Shown here one piece after another: positions 1-7,795 of a DNA stretch of 9,570 nt. A model generated the notes under the pieces. The model saw only the letters and a list, made by a program, of their open reading frames with translations, did not search any database and was not told where the DNA came from. The translations under genes were made by a program, and so were the position numbers. The stretch's first letter is position 1. Each line of letters starts with the position of its first letter. This stretch comes from Clostridia bacterium (lineage in GTDB: Bacteria > Bacillota > Clostridia > Lutisporales > Lutisporaceae): positions 1-9,570 of the forward strand of contig JAQSYB010000050.1 in the NCBI GenBank assembly GCA_029256365.1. Reading direction: 5' to 3'.

Positions 1-1266
<1,266 letters not shown>

Positions 1267-1274
1267 TGATGTAG

Positions 1275-1296
1275 GGGATGCTGCCCACAGCATCCC
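1275..1296 (+). other. Stem-loop 1 in the secA-prfB gap
   Basis: A perfect 9-bp GC-rich stem, GGGATGCTG (1275-1283) with CAGCATCCC (1288-1296), closes a 4-base loop (CCCA). It starts nine bases after the secA stop codon. What follows is GTAAAATATAC, not a run of T, so it is a poor intrinsic terminator alone. It may protect the secA mRNA end or act together with the second hairpin just downstream. The structure is seen directly; the role is inferred. Confidence 0.6.
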
Positions 1297-1310
1297 GTAA
1301 AATATACAAA

Positions 1311-1340
1311 AAGGGGCAGACCCAAGTGTCTGCCCTTTGT
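1311..1340 (+). terminator. Stem-loop 2 in the secA-prfB gap, weak terminator or attenuator
   Basis: GGGCAGAC (1314-1321) pairs perfectly with GTCTGCCC (1328-1335) around a 6-base loop. A G-T pair and two A-T pairs extend the stem outward to about 11 bp. Only TTT follows before GTAC, so termination should be partial. The stem ends about ten bases before the prfB ribosome binding site, so it could reduce read-through from secA into prfB without abolishing it. Confidence 0.45.
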
Positions 1341-1348
1341 ACATAATT

Positions 1349-1364
1349 AAGGAGGGTTACCATG
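1349..1364 (+). promoter_or_regulatory. prfB ribosome binding site and true ATG start
   Basis: AAGGAGGG (1349-1356) is a near-perfect Shine-Dalgarno sequence five bases before ATG at 1362. It fixes the start of the short upstream prfB frame. The later in-frame ATG at 1417 in the main frame has no comparable site. Confidence 0.9.
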
Positions 1365-2463
1365 CTGGAATTAGAACAATATAGATATGAATTGAACAAG
1401 CTGGAAGATGTATTGAATGAGATTGAGGTGTCACTTTGACATAGTTGGGATAAACCATGGCATTCAAGAACTGGAGCTAGGTATGCAGCAAGAGGGTTTT
1501 TGGAACGATACGGACAAGGCAGCAGCTACACTGAAAAATCTAAAGGTGCTGAAGAATAAACTAGATAGAATGAAAAACTTACGGGATGCATATGAAGATT
1601 TGCATGTACTGATTGAATTGGGCATGGAGGAACAGGATGCGTCTATTTTTGATGAAGTAGCTGATTCGCTAAAAACCCTATTCAAAGCTGTAGATGATAT
1701 GAGAATTGAGACCTTGCTTGTGGGAGAATATGACAGCAACAATGCTATATTATCCATACATTCAGGAGCTGGGGGAGTAGATGCGCAAGATTGGGCGGAA
1801 ATGATCCTGCGAATGTATACCAGATGGGCAGACAAAAAAGGTTACAATGTCACCATACTTGATATTTTGAAGGATTATGAAGCGGGTATTAAAAGTGCAA
1901 CCTTGTTAATAGAAGGTGAAAATGCTTATGGCTATTTAAAATCGGAAAAAGGTGTACATCGCCTAGTGAGATTGTCTCCCTTTGATGCAGCAGGTAAAAG
2001 ACATACATCTTTTGCTTCTGTAGATGTGATGCCAGAGCTGGATGACAGTGTGAAAATTGATATCGATACTGAGGATCTAAGAATAGATACATATAGAGCA
2101 AGTGGAGCAGGAGGACAGCATGTCAACAAAACAGAGTCAGCAGTGCGAATCACTCATATTCCTACAGGAGTTATTGTACAATGTCAGAACGAGAGATCAC
2201 AGCATAGCAACAAAGACATGGCGATGAAAATGCTCATGTCAAAGCTTATTGAGTTGAAGGAACAAGAGCAGAAGGACAAGATAGAAGATATAAAGGGTGA
2301 ATATAGAGAAATAGCTTGGGGAAGTCAGATTAGATCCTATGTATTTCATCCCTATAGCATGGTTAAGGATCATAGAACAAATGAGGAAACAGGAAATGTG
2401 AATGCTGTAATGGATGGGGAGCTTGACAGCTTTATTAATGCATATTTAAAGCAGCGCCAATAG
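1362..2463 (+). CDS. prfB: Peptide chain release factor 2 (RF2), expressed by programmed +1 frameshift
   Basis: RF2 recognises UAA and UGA stop codons in the ribosomal A site and triggers peptide release. Translation starts at ATG 1362 (MLELEQYRYELNKLEDV...) and reads 25 codons to an in-frame TGA at 1437-1439. A +1 shift at CTT TGA C moves ribosomes into the frame that runs to TAG at 2461-2463, giving about 366 residues, normal for RF2. In the frameshifted product the stop-recognition tripeptide SPF is at 205-207 and the catalytic GGQ loop (GAGGQHVNKT) at 250-252, the same numbers as I recall for Escherichia coli RF2. SPF rather than PxT separates it from RF1. The N-terminal region is helical and charged as in the family. 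It lies downstream of secA, as is common in Firmicutes. Expression is expected to be autoregulated: scarce RF2 lets the ribosome pause at UGA and shift. A gene call starting at 1417 would give a wrong N-terminus. Confidence 0.97.
1425..1440 (+). promoter_or_regulatory. prfB programmed +1 frameshift site
   Basis: The sequence GAGGTG TCA CTT TGA C contains all the known parts: an internal Shine-Dalgarno-like GAGGTG (1425-1430), one spacer codon, the slippery CTT (1434-1436), the in-frame stop TGA (1437-1439) and a following C, which makes UGA a poor stop. Zero-frame translation gives ...NEIEVSL-stop. After slipping to TTT the ribosome continues GAC ATA GTT (DIV...). The internal Shine-Dalgarno is GAGGTG rather than the AGGGGG of E. 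coli, but the spacing to CTT (three bases) is the same. Confidence 0.95.
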
Positions 2464-2523
2464 AAATATTTGTAAGTATAGGATGTATTTTGGAAAGTTT
2501 ACTCGCATTATGCAGGCATTCTA

Positions 2524-2552
2524 TTGTCTTATGCAATATATTGTTATAAAAT
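2524..2552 (+). promoter_or_regulatory. Candidate sigma-A promoter for the chemoreceptor gene
   Basis: TTGTCT (2524-2529, 4 of 6 matches to TTGACA) and TAAAAT (2547-2552, 5 of 6 to TATAAT) are separated by exactly 17 bases, 48 bases before the chemoreceptor start. The region is AT-rich, so chance matches are likely, and a second TATAAT-like string lies near 2571-2577. I see no motility-sigma (sigma-D) pattern of TAAA plus GCCGATAT. Confidence 0.4.
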
Positions 2553-2599
2553 GTAGTTGGAATGATTTTTATTATAATATATATGATTGGGGGATTCAC

Positions 2600-4795
2600 A
2601 TGAGAAAAAGAAGTAGTTTTGTCAATATACCGATTTTCACACAAAAGAAGGCACCCAAGCATAAGCTGGATTTACTCGGGTTTTTGAAGAAAATTAAGCT
2701 GCCGAAGCTTGGTTTTACAAAGGGCACTGGAAATCCAAAGATGCCCAAATCGTTTAAATTCAAAAAACCTAGCTTTGATATGAAAAATTTCAATCTAAAA
2801 AACTTAAAGTCTATTAAGCTTGGTAATTTGGTCACAGGGATTAGAGGGCGTATTATATTACTAGCAGTATTTACGATAATATGTATGATATTCCCTATTA
2901 TACAAAGTGTTAATTCCTTAGACGCAAATATAAAGAAGAATCTAAGAGAATTGAATATGTCTGTGAACAGAGGAATTGCCGATAAGGTAGAAAATAAGAT
3001 AAGAGATGGCTTTAATAGCTTAGAATTAGTTACGAAATCTGTTGACATATTGACACTAGATGCTTTTGAGCAGGAGAGAGCCATAAGGAAGATGGGGGAA
3101 GGCAGATTTAGCGCAGTATACCTAGTAGATGCCCAAGGGGCGATGCTGGTAACATCTGATGCAACGCAAAAAGGGGTAAATGCTTCAGATAAGCTTTGGT
3201 TTAAGGATGCATTGAGAGGAAAAGAATACATATCAGATGCAATTCCTGACGAGAAAACCAAGCAGCCTGTTGTTTATATGTCTATACCTATTTTGGATCA
3301 ATATCAAAAACCTGCAGCTGTAGTAGCAGGAAAAATGGAACTTAATAATATACAGGACCTTGTTAAGGATTTAAGAGTAGGGCAACAAGGAATTGCTTAC
3401 ATAGTTGATAAGAATGGGGTTGTTCTTGCCCATCCTGAATATAAAGATAAAGTACTGACTTTTTACAATGCAGCTCAAAATAAGATAAAGGGTGCAGAAA
3501 ACACAGTACATGGCGTAGCGGGTGCTACAATATATAACAACGATAAGGGCAATGAGGTTTATGGCGTAAACAGCATCATACCTTCTGCAAGCTGGGGTAT
3601 GATTACAGAACTCCCAGTTACGGAAGCAATGAAGCCCATTGCAGACGCTACAAGCAAGATCACCTTGATGTCATTTGGAGCTCTTGTACTGGCTGTATTA
3701 GGAAGCTTTATACTAGCGTTTATGATAACAAGACCATTAAAGAATATGGCAAAGGTGGCATCAGAAGTAAAGAATGGGGATTTGACAAAAAGGATTAAGG
3801 TTACTGCCAAGGATGAAATTGGTGAACTTCAAACAGCCTTTAACCTGATGACGGATTCTCTATCAGGCATATTGAATGAAGTAAGTGCAGCAGTTGAAGA
3901 TATCACAGAGATGTCTAGTAGACTAAGTGAAGGTGTTCAGGTTAGTACAGCAGCTACAGAAGAAATCACAGCTGTAGTTGAAGGCGTAGCAGAAGGCGCT
4001 CAATCTCAAATCAAAACTGTAAATACAACTTCAACAATCACAAAAGAAATAACGGATAGTGTTGTAGGCACCTCAATTAAGACGCAAAACGTTGCTGAGG
4101 CAGCAAATCATGCGGCTTATATTGCAAAGGAAGGCTCTGAAAACATCAATATTATCAACGATAAAATAATAAGCATCAAGGATAATGTTGTAAGCTCGGC
4201 AAAGCAGGTAGAAAAGCTAGGCAGCAAATCTGAAGAGGTTACTGGCATAGTAAAGGTAATAAGAGATATTGCGGGCAAGACAAATATGCTGGCACTAAAT
4301 GCTTCTATTGAGGCTGCTAGAGCTGGTGATGCAGGTCGGGGCTTTGCAGTGGTGGCAAATGAAATAAGAAGCTTGGCAGAACAGACAAGAGAAGCTTCTA
4401 AAAATATTGAAACTTTATTGATTGAAATACAAACAGAAACAGAATATACCGTAACGGCAATGAACCAAGGCTTGGTTGAAGTAGAAGCGGGTACAATGGC
4501 TATCAGTTCAACCTATGGTACATTTAATAAGATTATTGAGGAAATTCAAAGTGTTGCAATGGAAATAAATCAAGTTTCAGAGTCAGTTTTGGAGCTTAAG
4601 ACGGATAGTGAAAGAATTACAACCTCAATAGATGAAGTAAATGAGATTGCTGAAACAACATCTCTAGGTACGCAAAGTGTATTGGCAAGTACAGAAGAGC
4701 AAGCCTCTTCCATACAAGAGATCAATGATTTGGCAATTGGCTTGAGTAATATGGCAGTTACACTTAAGGTTTTGGTATCTAAGTTTAAGGTTTAA
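2600..4795 (+). CDS. Methyl-accepting chemotaxis protein with dCache sensor and long basic N-terminal extension
   Basis: A 731-residue membrane chemoreceptor. It would bind a ligand outside the cell and control CheA through CheW. I chose ATG 2600 because GGGGGA (2589-2594) sits five bases upstream; the frame is open to an ATG at 2483, but those codons read as non-coding-like sequence and lack an RBS. Order of parts: residues 1-83 form an unusually long, lysine-rich cytoplasmic tail with alternating K, F, P and L; TM1 is about 84-104; an extracellular double-Cache-like sensor spans about 105-350, with typical strands such as SAVYLVDAQGAMLVTS and GIAYIVDKNGVVLAHPE; TM2 is about 355-376; HAMP is about 376-428 (ITRPLKNMAKVASEVKNGDL, then DEIGELQTAFN); the signalling coiled coil runs to the end. 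The conserved hairpin tip is at about 557-590 (IAGKTNMLALNASIEAARAG, GRGFAVVANEIRSLAEQ). The sensor has K198-L-W200-F201 where the amino-acid-binding dCache consensus, as I recall it, has R-x-W-Y, so an amino-acid ligand is uncertain. No strong terminator separates it from prfB. Confidence 0.95.
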   Translation: MRKRSSFVNIPIFTQKKAPKHKLDLLGFLKKIKLPKLGFTKGTGNPKMPKSFKFKKPSFDMKNFNLKNLKSIKLGNLVTGIRGRIILLAVFTIICMIFPIIQSVNSLDANIKKNLRELNMSVNRGIADKVENKIRDGFNSLELVTKSVDILTLDAFEQERAIRKMGEGRFSAVYLVDAQGAMLVTSDATQKGVNASDKLWFKDALRGKEYISDAIPDEKTKQPVVYMSIPILDQYQKPAAVVAGKMELNNIQDLVKDLRVGQQGIAYIVDKNGVVLAHPEYKDKVLTFYNAAQNKIKGAENTVHGVAGATIYNNDKGNEVYGVNSIIPSASWGMITELPVTEAMKPIADATSKITLMSFGALVLAVLGSFILAFMITRPLKNMAKVASEVKNGDLTKRIKVTAKDEIGELQTAFNLMTDSLSGILNEVSAAVEDITEMSSRLSEGVQVSTAATEEITAVVEGVAEGAQSQIKTVNTTSTITKEITDSVVGTSIKTQNVAEAANHAAYIAKEGSENINIINDKIISIKDNVVSSAKQVEKLGSKSEEVTGIVKVIRDIAGKTNMLALNASIEAARAGDAGRGFAVVANEIRSLAEQTREASKNIETLLIEIQTETEYTVTAMNQGLVEVEAGTMAISSTYGTFNKIIEEIQSVAMEINQVSESVLELKTDSERITTSIDEVNEIAETTSLGTQSVLASTEEQASSIQEINDLAIGLSNMAVTLKVLVSKFKV

Positions 4796-4797
4796 AT

Positions 4798-4856
4798 AAA
4801 AGCGGCATGATAGATTGAGTTCCATTGTAGGCACTCGTCTAGCATACCGCTTTTTT
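4798..4856. terminator. Long imperfect hairpin, bidirectional terminator between convergent genes
   Basis: Left arm 4798-4812 (AAAAGCGGCATGATA) pairs with right arm 4840-4854 (TAGCATACCGCTTTT) over 15 positions with two mismatches. Pairing then continues inward with GA/TC and GAGT (4817-4820) with ACTC (4833-4836) around a roughly 12-base loop. The plus strand ends in TTTTTT (4851-4856). The minus strand ends in TTTT plus ATTTAAA. It can therefore end both the chemoreceptor transcript (+) and the ACT gene transcript (-), whose stop codon lies inside the T-tract side. The arm core resembles that of the hairpin at 7670-7712. Confidence 0.85.
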
Positions 4857-5295
4857 ATTCCATTCCAATGATATCGACCTTTCTGCAGCCTTTGCAGGAC
4901 AAGAGCAGCTGTACCAGCTCCTCTGGATTTATCTCCATGGTTTTCATATCTACTGTAGCTGTCAAAGTAGCAGAATCCATAATAGGCATTGTTTGATTGA
5001 TTGTAAGGATGTTGCCTTTGACAGAGGCAATGGTATTTATAATATCTGACAACACGCCGGGAGCGTGCCGCAAAACCATAAACAAAATAAGCATTTTGCC
5101 TTTTTCACTAGACATAAAGTCAAAAACACTGTCCTTGTATTTATAAAATGCACTTCTGCTTAATCCTACTTTTTTGCAGGCATTTTGTATGGTGACCCCA
5201 TCGCCATTTCGAAGCAGGTCTTTGACTTCTATAACCTTCTCGTATACATTAGAAAGTATTTTTGAATCTACGATATATAACTTTTGGTGCTGCAT
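4855..5295 (-). CDS. pheB: UPF0735 family ACT domain protein (PheB-like)
   Basis: A 146-residue protein similar, as I recall the sequence, to Bacillus subtilis PheB of the UPF0735 family. Residues about 35-58 form a helix-turn-helix-like segment with the family signature GLSRSAFYKYKDSVF (44-58). An ACT domain covers about 69-146 (LILFMVLRHAPGVLSDIINT, then NILTINQTMP). ACT domains usually bind amino acids and regulate metabolism or transcription; despite the historical name, no chorismate mutase catalytic residues can be pointed to here. The start at 5295 is backed by GGGAGG (plus-strand CCTCCC, 5304-5309) eight bases upstream. Relatives often sit beside homoserine dehydrogenase or threonine genes, but here the gene stands alone, divergent from tex and convergent with the chemoreceptor. 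The family call is firm; the function is unknown. A regulatory role sensing an aromatic or aspartate-family amino acid is inference. Confidence 0.9.
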   Translation of the reverse strand: MQHQKLYIVDSKILSNVYEKVIEVKDLLRNGDGVTIQNACKKVGLSRSAFYKYKDSVFDFMSSEKGKMLILFMVLRHAPGVLSDIINTIASVKGNILTINQTMPIMDSATLTATVDMKTMEINPEELVQLLLSCKGCRKVDIIGME

Positions 5296-5337
5296 AGTAC
5301 CGGCCTCCCAGTTGTCATCTATTGGATGTTTATTGAT

Positions 5338-5366
5338 ATACTAACACAAGGCAAAAAAATGCGCAA
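5338..5366 (-). promoter_or_regulatory. Candidate promoter for the ACT domain gene
   Basis: On the minus strand, TTGCGC (plus 5361-5366) and TAGTAT (plus 5338-5343) are 17 bases apart. TG lies one base before the -10, giving an extended -10 (TGTTAGTAT). Both hexamers match only 4 of 6. The predicted transcript would have a leader of about 35 bases. For the divergent tex gene I see no convincing hexamer pair in 5296-5438; CATAAT at 5372-5377 could be a -10 but lacks a good -35. Confidence 0.35.
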
Positions 5367-5438
5367 CTCAACATAATACTAGATAAAAAATGTAAAAAGA
5401 GGTAATATATTTATGAAGGTTTTCTAAGGAGGAAGAAT

Positions 5439-7589
5439 ATGAATATTATAGAAAAACTGGCGAAAGAGTTAAGTATAAACCCATGGCAGGTAGAAAGTAC
5501 AATTAAACTGATTGATGATGGCAACACAATCCCTTTTATCGCAAGATATAGAAAAGAATTAACAGGAGAACTCTCTGATACGACCCTTCGTGACTTGCAT
5601 GAAAGACTGCTTTATCTAAGAAGTCTAGAAGAGAGAAAACAAGATGTTATAAGAATTATTGAGGAGCAAGGCAAGCTAACAGATGAACTTAGGGCTGCTA
5701 TCCAAAAGGCGGAAATTCTGTCTGAAGTAGAAGATTTATATAGACCATACAAGCAAAAGAAGCGTACGAGAGCAATCATAGCGAAGGAGCGGGGCTTGGA
5801 GCCCTTAGCAGATATTATTTGGAAGCAGGAATTAGTGGGTAGAACCATTGAGGAAATGGCAGCAGAATATATCAATGAAGAGCTAGGCGTAAAGACTGCG
5901 CAGGACGCCATACAGGGAGCCTTGGATATTATTGCGGAAACCATATCAGACAATGCTGTGTTTAGAAAAGATATTCGCAGCAATACATATAGAAATGGCA
6001 TGGTAGTCAGCAAGGGTACTACAGAGGATAAGTCTGAATACCAGATGTACTACAACTACAGCGAGCCCATCTTTAAAATAGCCTTGCATAGAGTATTGGC
6101 GCTGAACAGAGGGGAAAAAGAAAAGTTTTTATCCGTAAAAATAGATGCACCTATTGAAAATATACTTAGCTATTTAAGCAGTCATGTATTGGCTAAGGAC
6201 TCACCCTATAAGCAGCTCTTGGTAGATACAGTAAAGGATGCATACACAAGGCTGATTGGTCCATCTATTGAGAGAGAAATCAGAAATGAGCTGACAGAAA
6301 AAGCGGAAGAGCAGGCTATCAAGGTGTTTGGAACCAATTTGGGCAGCTTGCTGCTGCAGCCGCCGATAAAAGGCAAAGCAGTAATGGGGTATGACCCAGC
6401 CTATAGAACAGGCTGCAAAATTGCAGTTGTTGATGAGACAGGAAAACTGCTTGATACAACTACTGTATATCCTACACCACCACTAAGTCAGGTAGAAAAG
6501 ACAAAGCAAGAGCTGAAGTCCCTTATAAAAAAGCACAATGTTTCTGTAATATCCCTTGGTAATGGGACGGCATCAAGAGAATCAGAGCTGATTTGCGCAG
6601 AAATCATTAAGGAAGTAGATAAGGAGCTTCATTACATTGTTGTTAATGAAGCGGGAGCGTCTGTCTATTCTGCGTCTGAGCTGGCAGCGAAGGAATATCC
6701 TGATATAAATGTATCCTTAAGAGGGGCTATTTCTATAGCAAGAAGGCTGCAGGACCCCTTGGCAGAGCTGGTAAAGATTGATCCGCAATCTATAGGAGTA
6801 GGACAGTATCAGCATGATGTATCCCAAAAGAAGCTGGCAGAGGCACTAAAGGGAGTGGTTGAGGACTGTGTAAACAGCGTTGGTGTAGATTTGAATACAG
6901 CATCTGCTTCATTGCTATCCTATATTTCCGGCATCAACTCCAGCATAGCAAAAAACATCGTAGCCTATAGGGAAGAAAATGGCGCCTTTAAAAGCAGAAA
7001 AGAAATCAAGAAGGTTAAGAAACTGGGAGACAAAGCATTTGAGCAGTGTGCCGGTTTCTTGAGAATAAAGGAAAGCAGCAATGTATTGGACAATACAGGT
7101 GTACATCCTGAGTCCTATACAGCAGCAGAGCAGCTGATTGCAAAGTCTGGAAGCAGTCTGAAAAAGATAAACACAAAGGAATTGCAATCTGTGGCAGCAG
7201 AGCTTGCCAAATCTAATGTAAATGATATTGCTGAAGAACTGGGCGTAGGGGTACCAACCTTAAGGGACATCATAGCAGAGCTTCAAAAGCCAGGACGAGA
7301 TCCTAGAGATGAAATGCCGAAGCCAATATTTATGACCGATGTAATGGAAATGAAAGATCTGAAAAAGGATATGATTCTTACAGGAACCATTCGAAATGTG
7401 ATAGACTTCGGAGCCTTTGTGGATATTGGAGTACACCAGGATGGATTGGTGCATATATCTCATTTGTCCGATCGATTTGTGAAGAACCCTATGGAAGTAG
7501 CCAAGGTGGGCGACATTGTCAAGGTTAAGGTATTGGATGTGGACTTGGATAGGAATAGAATAAGCCTTAGCATGAAGGGGCTGAATTAG
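5439..7589 (+). CDS. tex: Tex/YhgF family RNA-binding protein with S1 domain
   Basis: A 716-residue cytoplasmic nucleic-acid-binding protein of the Tex family, bacterial relatives of eukaryotic Spt6, linked to transcription and RNA handling and first found through toxin gene expression. Domains in order: a helical Tex N-terminal region with IPFIARYRKELTGELSD (31-47) and YRPYKQKKRTRA (101-112); a YqgF/RNase H-like domain from about 313 to 440, opening with VMGYDPAYRTGCKIAVVD; a helix-hairpin-helix region at about 476-545 (NTASASLLSYISGI, then AYREENGAFKSRKEIKKV); and a C-terminal S1 domain at about 643-713 (GTIRNVIDFGAFVDIGVHQD, GLVHISHLSDRFV, DLDRNRISLSMKGL). The length is normal for the family. 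ATG 5439 follows AAGGAGG (5427-5433) at six bases. It forms its own transcription unit, ending at a strong terminator two bases past its stop. No damage is seen. Confidence 0.97.
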   Translation: MNIIEKLAKELSINPWQVESTIKLIDDGNTIPFIARYRKELTGELSDTTLRDLHERLLYLRSLEERKQDVIRIIEEQGKLTDELRAAIQKAEILSEVEDLYRPYKQKKRTRAIIAKERGLEPLADIIWKQELVGRTIEEMAAEYINEELGVKTAQDAIQGALDIIAETISDNAVFRKDIRSNTYRNGMVVSKGTTEDKSEYQMYYNYSEPIFKIALHRVLALNRGEKEKFLSVKIDAPIENILSYLSSHVLAKDSPYKQLLVDTVKDAYTRLIGPSIEREIRNELTEKAEEQAIKVFGTNLGSLLLQPPIKGKAVMGYDPAYRTGCKIAVVDETGKLLDTTTVYPTPPLSQVEKTKQELKSLIKKHNVSVISLGNGTASRESELICAEIIKEVDKELHYIVVNEAGASVYSASELAAKEYPDINVSLRGAISIARRLQDPLAELVKIDPQSIGVGQYQHDVSQKKLAEALKGVVEDCVNSVGVDLNTASASLLSYISGINSSIAKNIVAYREENGAFKSRKEIKKVKKLGDKAFEQCAGFLRIKESSNVLDNTGVHPESYTAAEQLIAKSGSSLKKINTKELQSVAAELAKSNVNDIAEELGVGVPTLRDIIAELQKPGRDPRDEMPKPIFMTDVMEMKDLKKDMILTGTIRNVIDFGAFVDIGVHQDGLVHISHLSDRFVKNPMEVAKVGDIVKVKVLDVDLDRNRISLSMKGLN

Positions 7590-7591
7590 AT

Positions 7592-7628
7592 AAAAACAAG
7601 GTTGAAATATTTCAACCTTGTTTTTTTT
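7592..7628 (+). terminator. Intrinsic terminator of tex
   Basis: A perfect stem of 15 bp, AAAAACAAGGTTGAA (7592-7606) with TTCAACCTTGTTTTT (7611-7625), closes a four-base loop and is followed by a run of eight T (7621-7628, partly within the stem). It begins two bases after the tex stop codon. The A-run on the left would also give some termination on the minus strand. Confidence 0.95.
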
Positions 7629-7669
7629 ATGTCAATCGTCAAGAAACCTTATTTTATATGTTAATTTCC

Positions 7670-7712
7670 ATAAATAGCGACATGATAATACTCGTATCAT
7701 GTCGCTATTTAT
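7670..7712. repeat. Perfect 18-bp inverted repeat (second hairpin after tex)
   Basis: ATAAATAGCGACATGATA (7670-7687) pairs without a mismatch with TATCATGTCGCTATTTAT (7695-7712) around a 7-base loop (ATACTCG). There is no T-run outside the arm on either strand, and the tex terminator is already complete 40 bases upstream. It could be a backup terminator or insulator, a dispersed palindromic repeat, or a protein-binding site. Its arm core AGCGACATGATA matches the left arm of the 4798-4854 hairpin (AGCGGCATGATA) at 11 of 12 positions. Confidence 0.8.
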
Positions 7713-7745
7713 CACGGAATGTCTAAATAGAAGGAGCGAAATTGG

Positions 7746-7774
7746 TTGGAAATAAAGTAAAATAATGTAATAAT
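7746..7774 (+). promoter_or_regulatory. Candidate sigma-A promoter of the riboswitch-SLH unit
   Basis: TTGGAA (7746-7751, 4 of 6) and AATAAT (7769-7774, 5 of 6) are 17 bases apart. Transcription would begin near 7781, about 15 bases before the aptamer's first helix, as expected for a riboswitch leader. The surrounding AT-richness permits alternatives, such as the overlapping TAATAA and TAATAG. Confidence 0.5.
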
Positions 7775-7795
7775 AGTATCCATAACGCCTGTACA

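Noticed and set aside
1417..1437. ATG at 1417 as the start of prfB
   Set aside because: It lacks a ribosome binding site. The ATG at 1362 has a near-perfect one, and the CTT TGA C frameshift site explains the frame change.
2483..2599. An N-terminal extension of the chemoreceptor from ATG 2483
   Set aside because: There is no RBS at 2483, the translated residues look non-coding, and ATG 2600 has a well-placed GGGGGA. The stretch more likely holds the promoter.
2596..3261. Minus-strand open frame of 221 codons inside the chemoreceptor gene
   Set aside because: It is an antisense shadow of a clearly coding region, with no recognisable domain and no RBS noted.
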